From the NCBI GenBank assembly GCA_947462335.1, contig OX381705.1, forward strand, positions 48,862,898 to 48,926,897: a DNA stretch of 64,000 nt, given 5' to 3'. Under the pieces are notes generated by a model, which saw only the letters and a program-made list of their open reading frames with translations, was not told the origin of the DNA and did not search any database. The DNA is from Harmothoe impar (taxonomy: Eukaryota > Annelida > Polychaeta > Phyllodocida > Polynoidae). Made by a program: the position numbers and the translations under genes. Of the stretch, positions 30,476 through 43,700 are shown one piece after another; position 1 is the stretch's first letter; every line of letters starts with the position of its first letter.

Positions 30476-31522
30476 CTACTTGGTCATGGCATGACTTGGC
30501 TCCTTGAGCTTAAGTAGGCATGTGTCCTCCTCTATAAGTGACGTTCTAGCAATAATTGACGCCACAAGTACATCTTGCTGAATGCGCACATCCAGCGGTG
30601 TTTTCAGATACTGTCTCACACAATCACTAGACCAGTCTCCACGAACTTTAATATCCTCGACCGGTACTCCTATCATCCCCAGATAGGTACTACCTCCTCT
30701 CCGTAATGAATGGGAGGAGAAGTCCTCCTGGTTGAGGCCGGATCTCTTGCATACTAAGTTTAGGGTGTCCTGGTAGGCCTTGTATGTCATACCTTCACTC
30801 CCATGGGGGCCTGGGATCAGGAATAGAGGTGCCCCCGGTGGGGCAGGCATTTGGCTTATGTGCTTTTCTAACCATGCTACTGCACATAGCCTTCTGTCTC
30901 CCACACGTGATACTGGGATCATCAACTCCCTTTGTTTGTATTGGATCGTCTTTGACTTCTTCACACACACCATCATCCCCCAGTCGTGGATGGTCACATC
31001 ACTCCTCAGCAGTGTGGCCGTTGACACAGTTACATGCTGCTTCCTCAGCAGAGCTCTGAAAGCTAGCAAGAGCGCTGCATTAAAGGCTATATGTCCTGGG
31101 TTACTGGTGAGTTGCTCGCCAATCTTGATTAAGTGATGTGGCAGGATGGGTGCAGCCTGCCTGACCTGGTCTCCCAGGGTCCTTCTGGCACCCCTGAGTG
31201 CAGCATATACATTATAGTCTTTGTAATCCACTTCGGGCTGGCCGATGGATTCTAGAAATTTTGAGAGGGCGCTGATGTATCCTTTGATGGATGAATACTT
31301 GAGCGACCTAGAGAGGTAACTGATGTAGAGTGCCACCTGTTTGGGGGAACAGGGGACAGGTGAGAGGTAGTCCTTGAACTCCTTACAGAACTCGTTGTAC
31401 TTTTCCATCTGGGAAGCTCTTGTCTCCTTTGTTGCCTCTGCGTAGCAGCTTGCCATCAGCTCATCACATCCATCGTTTAGCTCTCTCCACTCTGGAAAGG
31501 AGAGAATAACTCTGAACAACAC
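30476..31522 (-). CDS. Tyrosine recombinase of DIRS-like retrotransposon
   Basis: This is a 348-residue tyrosine recombinase that would integrate the circular cDNA of the element. An N-terminal SAM-like core-binding part (about 40-115: YNEFCKEFKDYLSP, ALYISYLSRSLKYSSIKGY) precedes the catalytic domain. The tetrad is visible as R160 (RALLRKQHV), H271 and R274 (SHSLRRGGSTYL), W297 (GDWSS) and Y305 (VRQYLK). The frame is open throughout. It overlaps the RNase H frame by about 46 bases in another frame; the true start may be further inside. Confidence 0.92.
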   Translation of the reverse strand: MLFRVILSFPEWRELNDGCDELMASCYAEATKETRASQMEKYNEFCKEFKDYLSPVPCSPKQVALYISYLSRSLKYSSIKGYISALSKFLESIGQPEVDYKDYNVYAALRGARRTLGDQVRQAAPILPHHLIKIGEQLTSNPGHIAFNAALLLAFRALLRKQHVTVSTATLLRSDVTIHDWGMMVCVKKSKTIQYKQRELMIPVSRVGDRRLCAVAWLEKHISQMPAPPGAPLFLIPGPHGSEGMTYKAYQDTLNLVCKRSGLNQEDFSSHSLRRGGSTYLGMIGVPVEDIKVRGDWSSDCVRQYLKTPLDVRIQQDVLVASIIARTSLIEEDTCLLKLKEPSHAMTK

Positions 31523-32388
31523 ATCAGCCCATCTTTGTCAGCTTGGCGGATCCTCTCTACTGAGGACTCATCACACAAGCGGCTCAGACTGTCACAAATG
31601 ATATTATCTTCACTCTTAATGTACACAGATTTTATGTCCAGGTTTCTTTGGACGGCATGCCAGAATATTTTCCGGAGCCACCCCATTGATGTTTTGTTCC
31701 CGCTTTTCCCACTCCTTAGTGCAGCGACCACTTGCGTATTGTCAGAGACCATGCACACGCTCATGTTGGTCCATTGGTCACCCCACTTTTCCAGTGCTAC
31801 TAGGATGGGCCAGAGCTCAAGCACATTTATATTATCATCCGCCGCAGGAATTTGTGGAATCTCTCCCTGGTGGTGGTCAGGGATTCTGATGGCAGCGTCC
31901 TTCTTAACGCCTTTCCATTTAGCGGCTAGCCAGTCTCCTCCATGAATCACCCCGTAGCCCCAGGAGGTTGAGGAATCGCTGTAGGTAGAGGTCATTGGTG
32001 CCGAGCTCCCCAATATATGGGCTGCCCCGTTAAACTCATGGGCAAACTCGAGCCACCATTCAATGTCTTTCTTCATCTCCCCAGCCACCCTAACTTTGTG
32101 ATGTGGTTTTTTCAGAGCTTTTAGGGTGTCATACAACCTTCTGCAGAACACCCTGCCTCCTCTTACCACCTTACTGGCATGGGCTAGGTAGCCTGTGAGC
32201 TTCTCGAGTGTCTTTTTTGTCACTTTTTGCTTTCGGTTTACTGCTTCTAAGCTCTCCATCATCTTGTCCATCTTATCCATGGGCAGCGACAAATTCATCT
32301 TCACGCTGTCCACTATAATTCCCAGGAACCGGGTTGTTGTGGATGGGGATGAGAGCTTTTTAAAGCTTATGTCAAAACCGAAAGCCAA
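31477..32388 (-). pseudogene. Truncated reverse transcriptase and RNase H of DIRS-like retrotransposon
   Basis: This is 303 residues of what should be a much longer gag/RT polyprotein. Only the end of RT remains (FGFDISFKKLSSPS and RFLGIIVDS, then thumb helices LEKLTGYLAHASKVV). The YxDD active site is gone. A complete RNase H domain follows, with TYSDSSTSWGYG (D138), NVLELWPIL (E191), VSDNTQVVAAL (D216) and SEDNIICDSLSR (D261 or D266). The 5' end runs into repeat A1, so an internal deletion removed gag and the RT palm. Confidence 0.88.
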
Positions 32389-32569
32389 AAAATGGCGGAT
32401 TGTGGCAACATAAACAGTGGTTGCCAGGCTGGAGAGAGTGCTCCCTCTGTTGAGGAGTGAGGGAACTACTCCTACCCAGGTGGCCTATGGCAGTGGAGCC
32501 CCCTGGGGAGAGTCCTGAGGATTAACTGGGTCCATTGATACGGATATAAAGGGGCTTTATATATTGAAT
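32381..32569 (-). repeat. Ngaro-like split direct repeat A1
   Basis: The 5'-terminal copy of A in coding orientation; it meets the truncated RT frame at its inner edge. Confidence 0.95.
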
Positions 32570-32849
32570 AAACCCACTAGCATATCGACCACTGCTATAT
32601 ATAGTGTACTGGCGTCTACTGTATGCCCGATGGAGCTGTGTGACAGACGTTATAACATGTTTAGACTGGAGATATTACCAACATCGATCAACTGATCCAA
32701 CAGTAGGGAAATGGCAATGCTAAGATATGTTCCAGAACCCGCATCTTAAACATTGACTGACTCAATAATAATCTATGGTATACTTATCGGCATATCGACC
32801 TTCTCAATAGCATATTAGCTCTTCCAGAGAATTGACAGACTCTGAGTCT

Positions 32850-33072
32850 TACTTGGTACACTTACCATGAAGCGGATTGACTGACTCTATGATACGCATA
32901 CAAGCAGATTTAGTCACACCTACCAGCACATTGACCGACTCTACCATATGGCACAGCTACCAGCAGATTGGTCAACTCTACGGTATGCCACACCTATCAG
33001 CAGATTGGTCAATTACATGGTATGCCACACTTACCACGAGATTGACCGACTCTAGGATTATGTCACACTTAC
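32850..33072. repeat. About 37-bp minisatellite, copied from exon/5' splice-site junction
   Basis: At least six imperfect head-to-tail units have a period of 37-38 bp (starts near 32915, 32952, 32989, 33026 and 33064). More degenerate units reach left to about 32690. Each unit resembles CACACTTACCAGCAGATTGA plus CCGACTCTA, which is the minus-strand end of the AP-1 mu exon (GAGTCGGTCAATCTGCTG) followed by GTAAGTGTG. The array runs directly into the exon at 33073. Confidence 0.88.
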
Positions 33073-33217
33073 CAGCAGATTGACCGACTCTATGACGTCG
33101 AGGAAGACTTCATTCTTCTTGTACTCTATTCCCTCAGGCCGCCATGAGACGGCCGTGGTGAGGGTGGACGGGGGCTTGGGGGCCACCTCCATCCGGTGTC
33201 CCTCCTGTGTGATATAC
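33073..33217 (-). CDS. AP1M1: AP-1 mu subunit, exon (linker and start of MHD)
   Basis: This 145-bp exon reads YITQEGHRMEV, then a Pro-rich linker, then AVSWRPEGIEYKKNEVFLDVIESVNLLV. It contains the linker and the first strand of the mu homology domain, which binds YxxPhi sorting signals. The acceptor is CTCAG and the donor GTAAGTGTG. Immediately past the donor, on the intron side, an array of about 37-bp repeats copies the last bases of this exon plus the donor. Confidence 0.95.
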
Positions 33218-36173
33218 CTGAGGTAGATAAAACGGATACAGTTCAGGACCGACAACATTTAAACAGGTGGAATGCTGAAATACTGAATCAGTCATTTACT
33301 AGTTACCTAGGAGGCACCATGATATTACCTTGTAATATTATTTAATGTAAAATATTATTTAATGTAAAATAATTATATTTGTATGGATGCACATTATAAC
33401 AGATGTATACGAGACTGACATTATCGAAATGGAGAAAGATTCAACATAGTTGTAATGGCTCTTTTTTTGTGAAATGCCATTGTAGTTGATTATAGAATAT
33501 TTAGATATGAGTCGAGTATTTAGAGCACGGCTGATTGAGATGTGGCTTCGGCAGAACCTGACCGGGTCTTTGATTTTGATATGCACCGTATAATCTATAC
33601 TTTGAACACTCTTTTATTATACACCATAATGGACATGATTATTGTTAGCTCGATCATCGTTTCTTGATCCACAAAGAGCTGATTTTGTTTGTTATTGTCT
33701 TTCTAAAATTGTTTTATTATATCTCCCTTGTGCACGTGCAATATTCATAATTAGGTATGTTTTGGTCGGTTCATCAGCCTCATTATTAGTACACTTTTGT
33801 GGCCATTGCTTCTCCATTGTTGATCTAATAGCACAGAATAGACAGGTGCATTCCAGGTTAATGAACAGGGCTATCTTAATTAAGAAGCCATATCTATTGA
33901 TTTTTTTTGGTATTGGAACACGCCCACTGACATAGGTCTAACGAGATGTGGTAAGCAGAATTGATGCCGCGGCCTAGCAATAAAATAAAGATGTACGCCT
34001 ACTGAAATTGACATAATTATATCCAAAGAATGTGATATCCTTGTCCGACGGTCATTTTCATTCTAAATAGATATCTATTTGAAGTATAATATATTAACTG
34101 ATTAAGGCATGATTCATGATGAACCAAATCCAAACGACACAGGAAATCAATAGCTAATAAAGGTCAGAGAATGGAGACTGATGGAGTTCAGTGCGTTGGC
34201 ATCCAGCCTAGTGGATCAAAGACATGGGGAAAGATGTTCTCAGAGATACATTGTAGCGATTGGGGTAGTTTAGTGGGGAGGCAACAGGAAGGTACTTAGT
34301 GACCCATATTCACAGGATGTACTCGATACAGACGTCACATTAGCTACAAAGGGATAGAAAAGGCAGTCCATCTGGATACCTCTCTCAATGGCCCTCTCTA
34401 AGAACACTCTTTTATATACCATCATCTTATCTCCTTAATGTAGGCTTCTCTGCCTCCTCTTCCGCCATTTACTCTTTCACTCACCTACTCAACGACTCCT
34501 CATTCTCTTGTATTAACTCACTTTTTCCACTCACTAAGCTACTTTCCACACTCATATTTCATGGGCGTCTGTACCTAATATCCCTTAGTTCTGGAGGTAC
34601 ATATTGTCCAAGCATGGGCAATATGGAACACCATTTTGATCAAGACTACATTTAGATTAAATTACAATAGACCTCTTGAGAAAATTTCAGTTTTAGTGCA
34701 AAGTTTGCATGAAGATGGAATGTCAAGAACATGTTTCAAAGCGTAAATTAGTGGTTGCCATGGAAACATGGTTTTACAAAAAGCCAATTGATGAATGAGA
34801 TAACAATGGTTTTTATGCTGAAAACAACATGGAAATACTTTGCCGAGATCAATAGCTGTGATCAAATGCTGGAGGAAGTAATGGATTACTGGAAAATTCA
34901 TGAAGTCAATTGTTCAATTTGTCATTTTCCCATGGCTGTATCCTAGTATCCTAGTCAGCTACCGATGTCACTTTATATGGCACACTGCATTTTATGATTA
35001 CCAAAACATGTGTCAATAAATCATGTGCAGTCACTAGACCATAAGACCCACGTCCCTCAACGGACCTCCATCTAGACCATTGTATCTTGCTCGTTTAGGC
35101 ATAATCACATGATATAGATCCCCGTGTAAAATAAAGACCATGCCTGGTCTAAATAATCCTTCAACCAACCTTTGCATTTCTGTTTGATGGGAGGTTATCA
35201 GTCGTTATACTCACATGATAGATTCTTATGAATCTACCAATGAATTATTATTTATTATACTAGAAATTGATCGAAATGTAACGCTCTTATATCACATAAA
35301 AAACATACTATGTAGCATGAGAATGGGGAAGAGGCGATATTTTAAAACATCATACATTGCATTTCGTATTCAGCTATATTCCAGAATAGTATGGAGGTGG
35401 TATTGGATAGAACATAGCTTGTATACTAAATTATTCAGATGGAATTGGTGGGAGTGGTTTTATCTGAAGTGGGCATGAAGTGACGGTGTTATTGAGCGGT
35501 GTTTCATGGCAGATCATCTCCATTGTATTTCACACAAGGATTTGGACATGATGTCAATGGAGTGGGGATGGTGTGTCTGTTACATAATTCTGAACTGATT
35601 ACAACAACCTTTGTGTAGTCACGAAATGCTCTACTGCGTGAGCTTATACTATAAGCCTGGGTGAACGAAATCCCCATCATGATTGCCAGATTGGGGGGGT
35701 TAACTTAAAGAAACATCATATCCCTTGCTTTAGTTATAATATGTGATGCTTCTATAAACCCATTACTAATGGATTGTAATCCAGCTCATGATCATTCAAT
35801 ATGACATGACCGGGGAGAGGAACATTAGTGTAGGTCACGTCACAAATGTAGTTTTATACCATTAATACATATCCTCTTTTTTAAGGATTATTGGTTGATC
35901 TGATTGACACACCCACGTTTCGATACAACATATTAATTAACCTCAAATCCTGACAGCATCAACAATAATGCAGATGCTATCCTTTTATTGTAACGACATT
36001 ATGTGGTTTCATTGATGGCCACCGTCCACTGGGCTCTAATCGGCCGAAGTTATATAGGAAATGTATGGGCTTAGTCGGCCGAGGTTCCCCAATGGACGGT
36101 GGGCATTATCATCTGTAGATTGTGATAATGGGGTATCCTCAATTTCAATAACGATAATGGTGTTTGTACTTAC
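33218..36173. other. AP-1 mu intron, no gene recognised
   Basis: The sequence is AT-rich. The only structured item is the small hairpin element at 36018-36104. Confidence 0.6.
36018..36104. repeat. Small hairpin MITE-like element
   Basis: The ends CCACCGTCCACTGGG and CCCAATGGACGGTGGG are inverted repeats. Inside is a second inverted pair (AATCGGCCGAAG / GTCGGCCGAGG). A partial copy without the outer right arm lies at 7429-7490. Confidence 0.75.
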
Positions 36174-36304
36174 TCTTGTAGGATACTTGTGTCTGTAGTT
36201 TGTGGGTAACCAAAGTCCATTAGCTCGTCCAATAACTCGTAAATTATAATGAAGTTATCACGAATACTCTCCTCCTCTATCACTTTGATGTATTCTTCCA
36301 GGAC
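36174..36304 (-). CDS. AP1M1: AP-1 mu subunit, exon (EEESIRDNF... helix)
   Basis: This 131-bp exon has a polypyrimidine tract and TCTAG acceptor, and donor GTAAGTA. The translation contains EEESIRDNF, YELLDELMDFGYPQ and TDTSILQE, which are very conserved in AP-1 mu and mark the end of the N-terminal domain that packs against beta-adaptin. It ends with two bases of a Glu codon completed by the G that opens the next exon. A 22-kb intron separates it from the preceding exon. Confidence 0.95.
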
Positions 36305-36563
36305 CTAGAAAAGAAATAAATAAGAAGCATATTGTATTTATAGAAGACATATAAAAAGATTTTGTGCGAAGAAAAGGGAGCCAATAGATTTATTTATAGT
36401 CCTCCATGCATCGACCCATTAAGCAGAGCGATTGCAGATTTGCTTTTGGAAAAAAGATCCGAGGGGCAAAAATGACATCGCTATCTATATGCAGAGAAAG
36501 GCTCCCACTTTAGTTCCCGAAGGGAATATAATCCAAGTTTATGAGCCTATGAAAAAGGCATTA

Positions 36564-36626
36564 GGCCTAAAAAAAAAAAAGGTGTGTTTCCAGTAACATG
36601 CCCCTAGAGCACAGACCCGGCCGGTC

Positions 36627-36663
<37 letters not shown>

Positions 36664-37311
36664 GTTTACTTTCCCGGAAGGCCTGTAGGGCCTAAGTAGC
36701 TCTCGTTTAAAGGGCGATTTAGTTTCAGTTTTTTTTTTTTTGAAGTTTCTTACCCTTGGCTCAATAACTGCAATAGGCTAATTTGAACCATTGGAGGTGG
36801 GAATTTGAAAAGGGGGGGGGTCTAACAAACATCAAATCATGGAGAAGCATTGTGTCGCGACTTGCTGTTTTTGTCATTGTCCTTGAAAAAAGTGGTGCGG
36901 GCGAATTTTTTTTTTTTTTTGAGGGAAAATCTCTTTTTTGTAGAAGCTCAAATTTCCGGCCTCCTCGAGATTAAAAAAAACCTCAAATTCTTTTTTTTAA
37001 ATCCATTTTCTCATAAAATGATGCGGGCGCTGTCCGTAGACACTTTTTTTCTTTTAAAAAGAAAAAATTGTATTTCCGAAAAGGTGGTGCGGGAAAAATA
37101 GTACTTTGGGTGCATAAAATATTTTGGTCATCCAATATTTTGGAAAACTGATTATATTACAATTTTTGCTCTAAAGTCCTTAATAATTGTCCGATTTGCA
37201 AGCCATAAAAACTGGCATGTGGCAAAAAAAAAAGAAAAAAAAAAAAGAGCCAATCCTGCTTGGGTAGACCCGGTCGGGTGACTGGAAACAAACCTTTTTT
37301 TTTTTTTGGCC
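36564..37311. mobile_element. MITE with GGCC-A(n)-GGTGTGTTTCC ends, long copy
   Basis: The left end is GGCCTA(n)GGTGTGTTTCCAGTAAC. The right end, inverted, is GGCCA(n)GGTTTGTTTCCAGTCAC. A TTA trinucleotide flanks both ends (36561-36563 and 37312-37314) as a possible target duplication. The interior is rich in A and T homopolymers. A related shorter copy lies at 48796. Confidence 0.7.
36631..36662. repeat. Poly(T) tract
   Basis: About 32 consecutive T residues inside the MITE-like element. Confidence 0.9.
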
Positions 37312-40300
37312 TTATGGAAATAAAACCAATCGAAGCTGACAAAAACATATGTGATTTAGTAGAATTGGGTCTTGGATGCTTTGTAAAGCCATATGTCCTG
37401 ACCATGTTTGAATGGGTAAAGACAGATCGCCATGCATGTTTTATTCAAGTGCATGATTTAAATAACGATAACATTTCCCTGGTAAAACCTACATAGAGAA
37501 TAGCCTAGTTCAACAAGATCATGATATTAAACCTTCACTCTTTACCACACAAGAGACCCTTTGTAAACCAAGAGCCCTGCTCCTCATGCCACACATCAAT
37601 GCAGTGATGCTCGGCAATATAAATTCCACCATTGCATTAAGGAGGAGAAATATGGATGATACATCAATATGTTCCGTTAAACTGTGAGGAATTATCACAC
37701 TACTTATGCATCTACTGTTGGACTAGAACTGAAAGACCTTTAACGTGTCTTGCCGACTGGAATTGACGAGGTAATAGGAGCAGTTTGTTAGGGTAAAGTT
37801 TGCTTTGTAGAAACTCGTGTCTGTATTCTGTGTGTACATTCAATCTCCATTGAAACATCACAGGTAGGGTTTTAGAGGTAGGACTATTTCTGAAATGCCA
37901 ATAAAAATGCCTCCAAAAGAATCAGAATCTGCCCTGTCCCCAAACGACGGCAAAATGAGCCATCAAATACATACATTATCTCGAGCAGCCAGGACTCGTG
38001 GTTGAGTAGGGTGAAGGGTGGAGGGTTGCAGGCTTCAGAGTTGAAAGGGATGTGGGATCCTGTATCTTTACCCTCCGCCTTGCACCCTACACAACTCTAG
38101 CACCCCTCCCACCCTCCACCAAACCTCCAATGTCACCCCATATACCCCACCAGCGGTCACAATGTATTAGCCTCCAGCTTACCTCGAACTGGCCAAGCGC
38201 TGGAATTGATAAACCATTGGGACTGGGAGGGGTTAGAGAGTGAGGTAGAGGGGGCTGATGTTTTTCTTTGTTCCCACTGGACCATTGGTCCCCAGGTCAG
38301 GGAGAATACTGTGTTATCAGGACAGAGCAAGGAGGGATCATTCCTTTTCTTCTCCAGCTCACCAAGGAGGGGTGTCCTTGTGCGGCATGGATCGATTGAG
38401 GCTGAAGAATCGACGCAGGAGGAATCTCCGACATGCCAATAGGGTAGGCACTGTGCATGAAGGAGAAATGGGTTGTGCTGGATATTGGCTAGGGGTATAG
38501 GGGAGAGGGGTAGGGTGGGACGATGGTCAAACAATTACATGCTTTGTAGATTCGGGTGTGATGCATGTTGACATGTTTTGTTACATTGGCATAGAGCCTC
38601 TGTTTGTTATTATGAGACGACTCTACTGAAATACAGAAGTGCCTTAATGATGTCACCCATATTCTCTTCAATGTTATATTTAGAATTGTATTTAATCCAA
38701 TAAATATTATTCTGAAAATATAATTCACATCATGCTATATCTGCTAACATTAAAATCTCAATCCAGAGCAGCTGGAGAGATGTGTATATACGGCATAGGA
38801 TGCCTATATATCTACTGTTTTTAGAGAATATTATAGTCCCCCTTGTGCGATCGGCATTTACATTACGCTTACGTAAAATATGCACACAAAGATAGCCCAA
38901 GGGTTTATCCTATCTTTTGTGGCAATCCTCTTCTCTCTTTTCCCTTGAATATACTTCTAAAGACTAGTTTTTGTGTCCGGCATAAAAGAGGAAGGTCAGA
39001 GAAAAGTCTCAGTGCCGAGCCCACATATACCTCAACAGTATCATTTTACTGCAGAGACTGTATGGAATACCATCGTCACTGAATAGATATCTATTTCAGC
39101 CTGAGGTTATTCCTTTTATATTATAATTGTTTAGCCAAGGACGTTTACATACATAATGGCAGAAATCATAGCACTGAGAGTTAACTAGTAAAGATATCTT
39201 CTAGGAAAGTGCATAGCTATACGGTACTGGGGGGTATACTTTATCCTTTTCATTATTGAAACATAAAACTTCTATAATTTGTTTCATCCAAAGTGTCTTG
39301 CAGTATATTCATTCCCATCGGTGAAACAATCAGTGTACCCTCTATATTCGTCTGTCATCCAATGACAGCTGCTTCTCCTGAACATTATTTAGCCTTCTTT
39401 GAAATCACGATTAGCTGTTGCTTATTCATTACTTTAAATGACTACCAACAATACATACGATTATATCAGGCGAGATATGATACCTAATTCCTATTATGTC
39501 CCAGCTGTGGAATCCAGAAATGTTGTGATTTAAGACTTATTAGACTCCATTTGCTTTTTAGTAGCGACAAATATTTCTCAACAAGTTATGGTGCCTCTCC
39601 CCACCCTGGTACACTGGTTTGTCATGAACCGTCTCGTTTATCACATAGATTAATGGACAGGGGCAATATAACCTATTGTTGGTCGATTCCAGACGCATTG
39701 GGAGGAAGGAAGGGACTCAACTGTACATGCTATATGGGAGCCACAGGAACCATATATTAATGGGATCACTTAGCTTTCGTTGCAGGTCTGGTGTGTCTTT
39801 GTCCCATGAAGAGGGTGTAAGCTATAGTACACTGAATCGTGGTACTTTAGCTTGAGGTAGGGCTAGGAATCGGGCAGAGGATCTATAGTGATTCCCCCAT
39901 TGTCTAGTTTACATAATATTGATTTCCATTGAAATCCCAAATGCTACAAATACCATTCAAGGCCTCTCATTGCACAAATAATTCACCACATATTTAGATC
40001 TTATAATGGTATAAATACATCTATTTGTACACCTGCACATAGAGAGTTGTGATCGGCGATTGAAGTCAGAGGCATACAGGTGCTTTGAAAAAAACACCAG
40101 AAACTGCACCCTCTAGTAGAAAAAGAGCAAAAGGTCCAGCAGAGATCTATACATTTTAGCATAACCATCCTGACCTTCAATAACTGAATGTTTTCTAGGC
40201 AACCATCATGCACACATACTTAACCCACACACCTGAACCCAAGCTATTTTCAGAATTCTCATTCTGTCCGTATCTGTCACTGCACGCTCCTTTGCTTACC

Positions 40301-40799
40301 AATGCTCTGCACCATTGGTTGGATCAACATCATGTCTCCCCCACCCCCGCCTTACTGTTTATTCCTCCACTCCCACAGGCATGCTCGGTCAATATGATGT
40401 TAAAATATTGGTTTTGAAAGTTGCTATTCTGATTTAATTTGATGATATAACAACACAACCAGACTGTGGACGACAGACCCAATATTCTATTCGTCATAAC
40501 TATTTATAATCATGGAGTGGGAGGTAAGGATTACATCAGGCATGGAAGCATATCAATGGGATTGGAATTAGAATATTCTGCTTTAGAAATTTCATTGGTT
40601 TGATTTCCCTGTGTTCTAGACCCGGAGCAATAACACCCAAATTGACATAGACATATTAAATTTTCGAATCCGTATTGGATCAAGGATATTAGATTTAAAG
40701 TTTGCCTCACCCATGTAGGTGTCAGCCTTCTGGCTGATGTAGTCCAGACTTTTCACTTGTACCACACTACTAATCACAACGATGGGCAGAAAATGCTGT

Positions 40800-43700
40800 G
40801 TCAATTACCAAAATGGCTCTCAATTGTGCTGATAAGCCCTCAGTCATCCCTATCTGTGGATTGTCTGTGACCTACTATGGCATTCATTACCGATATGCCT
40901 AATGGACCCAGTATTGAGGGGGCGGCATGGGTCGAAGTGAAAGGACAATGAGCAAATACAAGAGCACCTATGATATTCGTGTGCCTACCTGTTTGTACAT
41001 ACTTTATTAATAGCTTGATGTGGATAACCCTCATAACAATGAACCTCCATATATGCCTTCCAGTTATATAAAGAAACTGAATATTATATGATGAAAGTTA
41101 AAATCAGTATACAATGCGATGGCCAAGTTGAATTATGCCTGTAAACCAGGTGAGTCAGATCAATAACTGAATGGACAGTCCATCCCTCATTACTATACCA
41201 AGCAGAGACGTCACATTAGATTATACCTATTAGCATAATATTATGGTAAATATTTGAGATAGCAGTTGTGATCGAACAGCTATATCTGTATCCTGAACTA
41301 ATAGGCATAGAAAACACGATAGAACTGATGTCCTTAGACGTATAATATTATTTACATGGTACCCTATAGCCTATTCACTCATCAGGCTGAGGTCCTGTTA
41401 AAACATGTGCTTGCACTACTTGCACCGCAGTGATGTGAGGACGTTTATAAGTTGCTTCCAAATAAGGCCTTTACTTATAGCAACTATACAATTCGCGTAT
41501 TGAAGACCACAAATATAGTACTGTGCCCGACCTGCCACCTCCTGACCATGACGAGCAGCTAACGATTGTGCCTGTGTACAATAGCTATCACCAACTGCTC
41601 AGATAGAGGTAGAATCGATCTGATCACTCTGCCTCAATAGTAGCAATTAATCTTTAACCCTAAATGAGCAACTTGCTGAGTAACTAGCTTCACCACCTTA
41701 ACCATCATAGTAAACCTCTACTTCTATCTATAGTGTATAACGACATAGATCTGATCTCCAGCCAATGCCTTACATCATCTAAGGTCAATAGGACAAGTGC
41801 GTTACAGTATAGGGAGCAACTCACCTCACTGTAATGATTACTTCCAGCTGGAGGTGTGTAATTATTGATTTTCTCATTTCTGTGCACAGGGGGTTTGTCT
41901 TCTGATTTAGCCTTTCACAAGGGATTTGCCCTGACCAACAGATTCGTTCCCACTTCACAAGGCATAATCTCCTCATGTGAACATCATTAAAAACATTTTT
42001 AGCACCAAAATGAGTATCTATAAGCAAAATTATTTTGTATAAGGAATTGTGTGACAGATAGATGGATCATTGCCTTTGTTGCATGTTATTGATTGCATAG
42101 TCTCTAACTGAATAAATAGACAGATATAATCAGATGGAACAATTGGGGCATGTGTGATTCTTTTGAAATTGAAAGGAACTCATGTAGGATATGGCTGTAT
42201 AATGTCGTGGGCAGAGGGGTGGAAGAGGGGGCAGTGTAATAATGATTCCTTCCTACAATAGGGCCGATGCCTTGTTGCTCCTTAAACACTATGGTACTCT
42301 GGGCATTATATAGAAGAGGTGGATTTGAAAACTGCCTTGCACACACAGTGCTTAGAATTCAATTCAAAACTTAAATCCCTCAAGGCACCTCTCTATTTCA
42401 CCCTTGCTATATCCATCCCTAGCAACCTCGGGAGTAACTCCCTTCAATCCGTATTGCCCTACCGATCTACACAGAGTAGCTCACAAAGGAGCTTCCAGCC
42501 AGCAAACAGATCAAAAAGCTGGGAATTGGATATCGATCTCCTCTGCCTGCAGAGGTCGATACTTGCTCAGGTGGTCTGTGTACCTACCTGACAGACCTAG
42601 GGGTAGGGTTGGCAGAACATGCAGAGGTAAGGGAGGCTTATATTGAGAGAGGAGGGGCATGGGGCAGAGTGGGTGGGTGAGCGAAAGATTGGATTTATAG
42701 TGCAACATATATCACATAGGTTCCTATCTGCAATAATAAATACACGTGTATTTCCTATCAATAGGAATAAGTCTATGTACTGGAAAGCAGTCAAATAGAA
42801 ATGAAGGCGAGATATATATACTGCCTAAGACAGAAAAAATAGAGCTAGACATATAGACCAAGAGATCAAGGGATAGATCTCGACCTTTCAGAGAGCCAGA
42901 CATACAGAAAGAGATAGATAAAAAAACATAGACCTGTGAGGAAGTTATTGAAGACATGGATGTGGATAGAGAGATCACAAGGTAAAGAACTGGAATTAAT
43001 GACAGGACAGCGATTAAAAGATGAGGAGAATGACACAGGGTGGGATGACAAGGCAAATAAGGTTATTTGATGACAAAGGCCTGATCAGGTGCAGTGTTAT
43101 TGAGATGATTAAAATGTACCACAGCCATGTGGTTTATTAATTGCCTCTGAACCTGATAGCACATGTCTCAGATGTTATTGAGATTGTGGAGTTACGGGTT
43201 TTATCTGTTTCCCTCTTAATTGATTCATATGATTAAATTGAGGTTCAATCATACATTGGATCTATAATGTTATCATTGTATACATATATGATTATTGTAA
43301 TGCATTAAATACTACTCCAGTGAATAGCAGATTCATAGAATGTGCTTAGTCATTTGTTTATCGATCAGTATATATATTCCGATGAAGGTGTAACCGATCT
43401 AAAACGATTCTAAAATTATATATCCGCGGGAAACGACTTGATACGGGCTTGTCCCTATTTTTATGTTCTAAAATAGATAACAAACTTGCAGTTTGCACGA
43501 ATATGCGCATGGAATAGGCCCGGAATAGGCCTTTACCTTTATACTAACAACCCCTACTAACCATCTCCAGCACAGCACGCTCAGTTTTGGCCTGTGCCTA
43601 CAGGTTATCACCAATTCCCCCTGCTTAAACCTTTTTAAAGGCAGCTTCATTGAGTCCAATACATCAAGGCTATAAACCACTTTGGTACGTCAGTCAATGT

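Larger units (their letters stand above)
29911..32569 (-). mobile_element. DIRS-order (Ngaro-like) tyrosine-recombinase retrotransposon, internally deleted
   Basis: Read on the minus strand the order is A1 (32569-32381), RT-RNase H and recombinase ORFs, B1 (30439-30308), A2 (30309-30121), a 78-bp spacer, and B2 (30042-29911). This split direct repeat layout is diagnostic of Ngaro-like elements. The gag ORF and the catalytic N-terminal part of reverse transcriptase are missing: A1 is joined directly to the RT thumb region near 32380. The A copies (189 bp) and B copies (132 bp) look identical by reading. Confidence 0.9.
36305..40800. other. AP-1 mu intron, no gene recognised
   Basis: It contains the 748-bp GGCC-A(n) element and several T and A homopolymers. 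Frames at 36783-37496 lie inside that element and are not supported as genes. Confidence 0.6.

Noticed and set aside
30780..31136. Plus-strand ORFs opposite the tyrosine recombinase and RNase H
   Set aside because: They are antisense shadows of clearly coding minus-strand frames.
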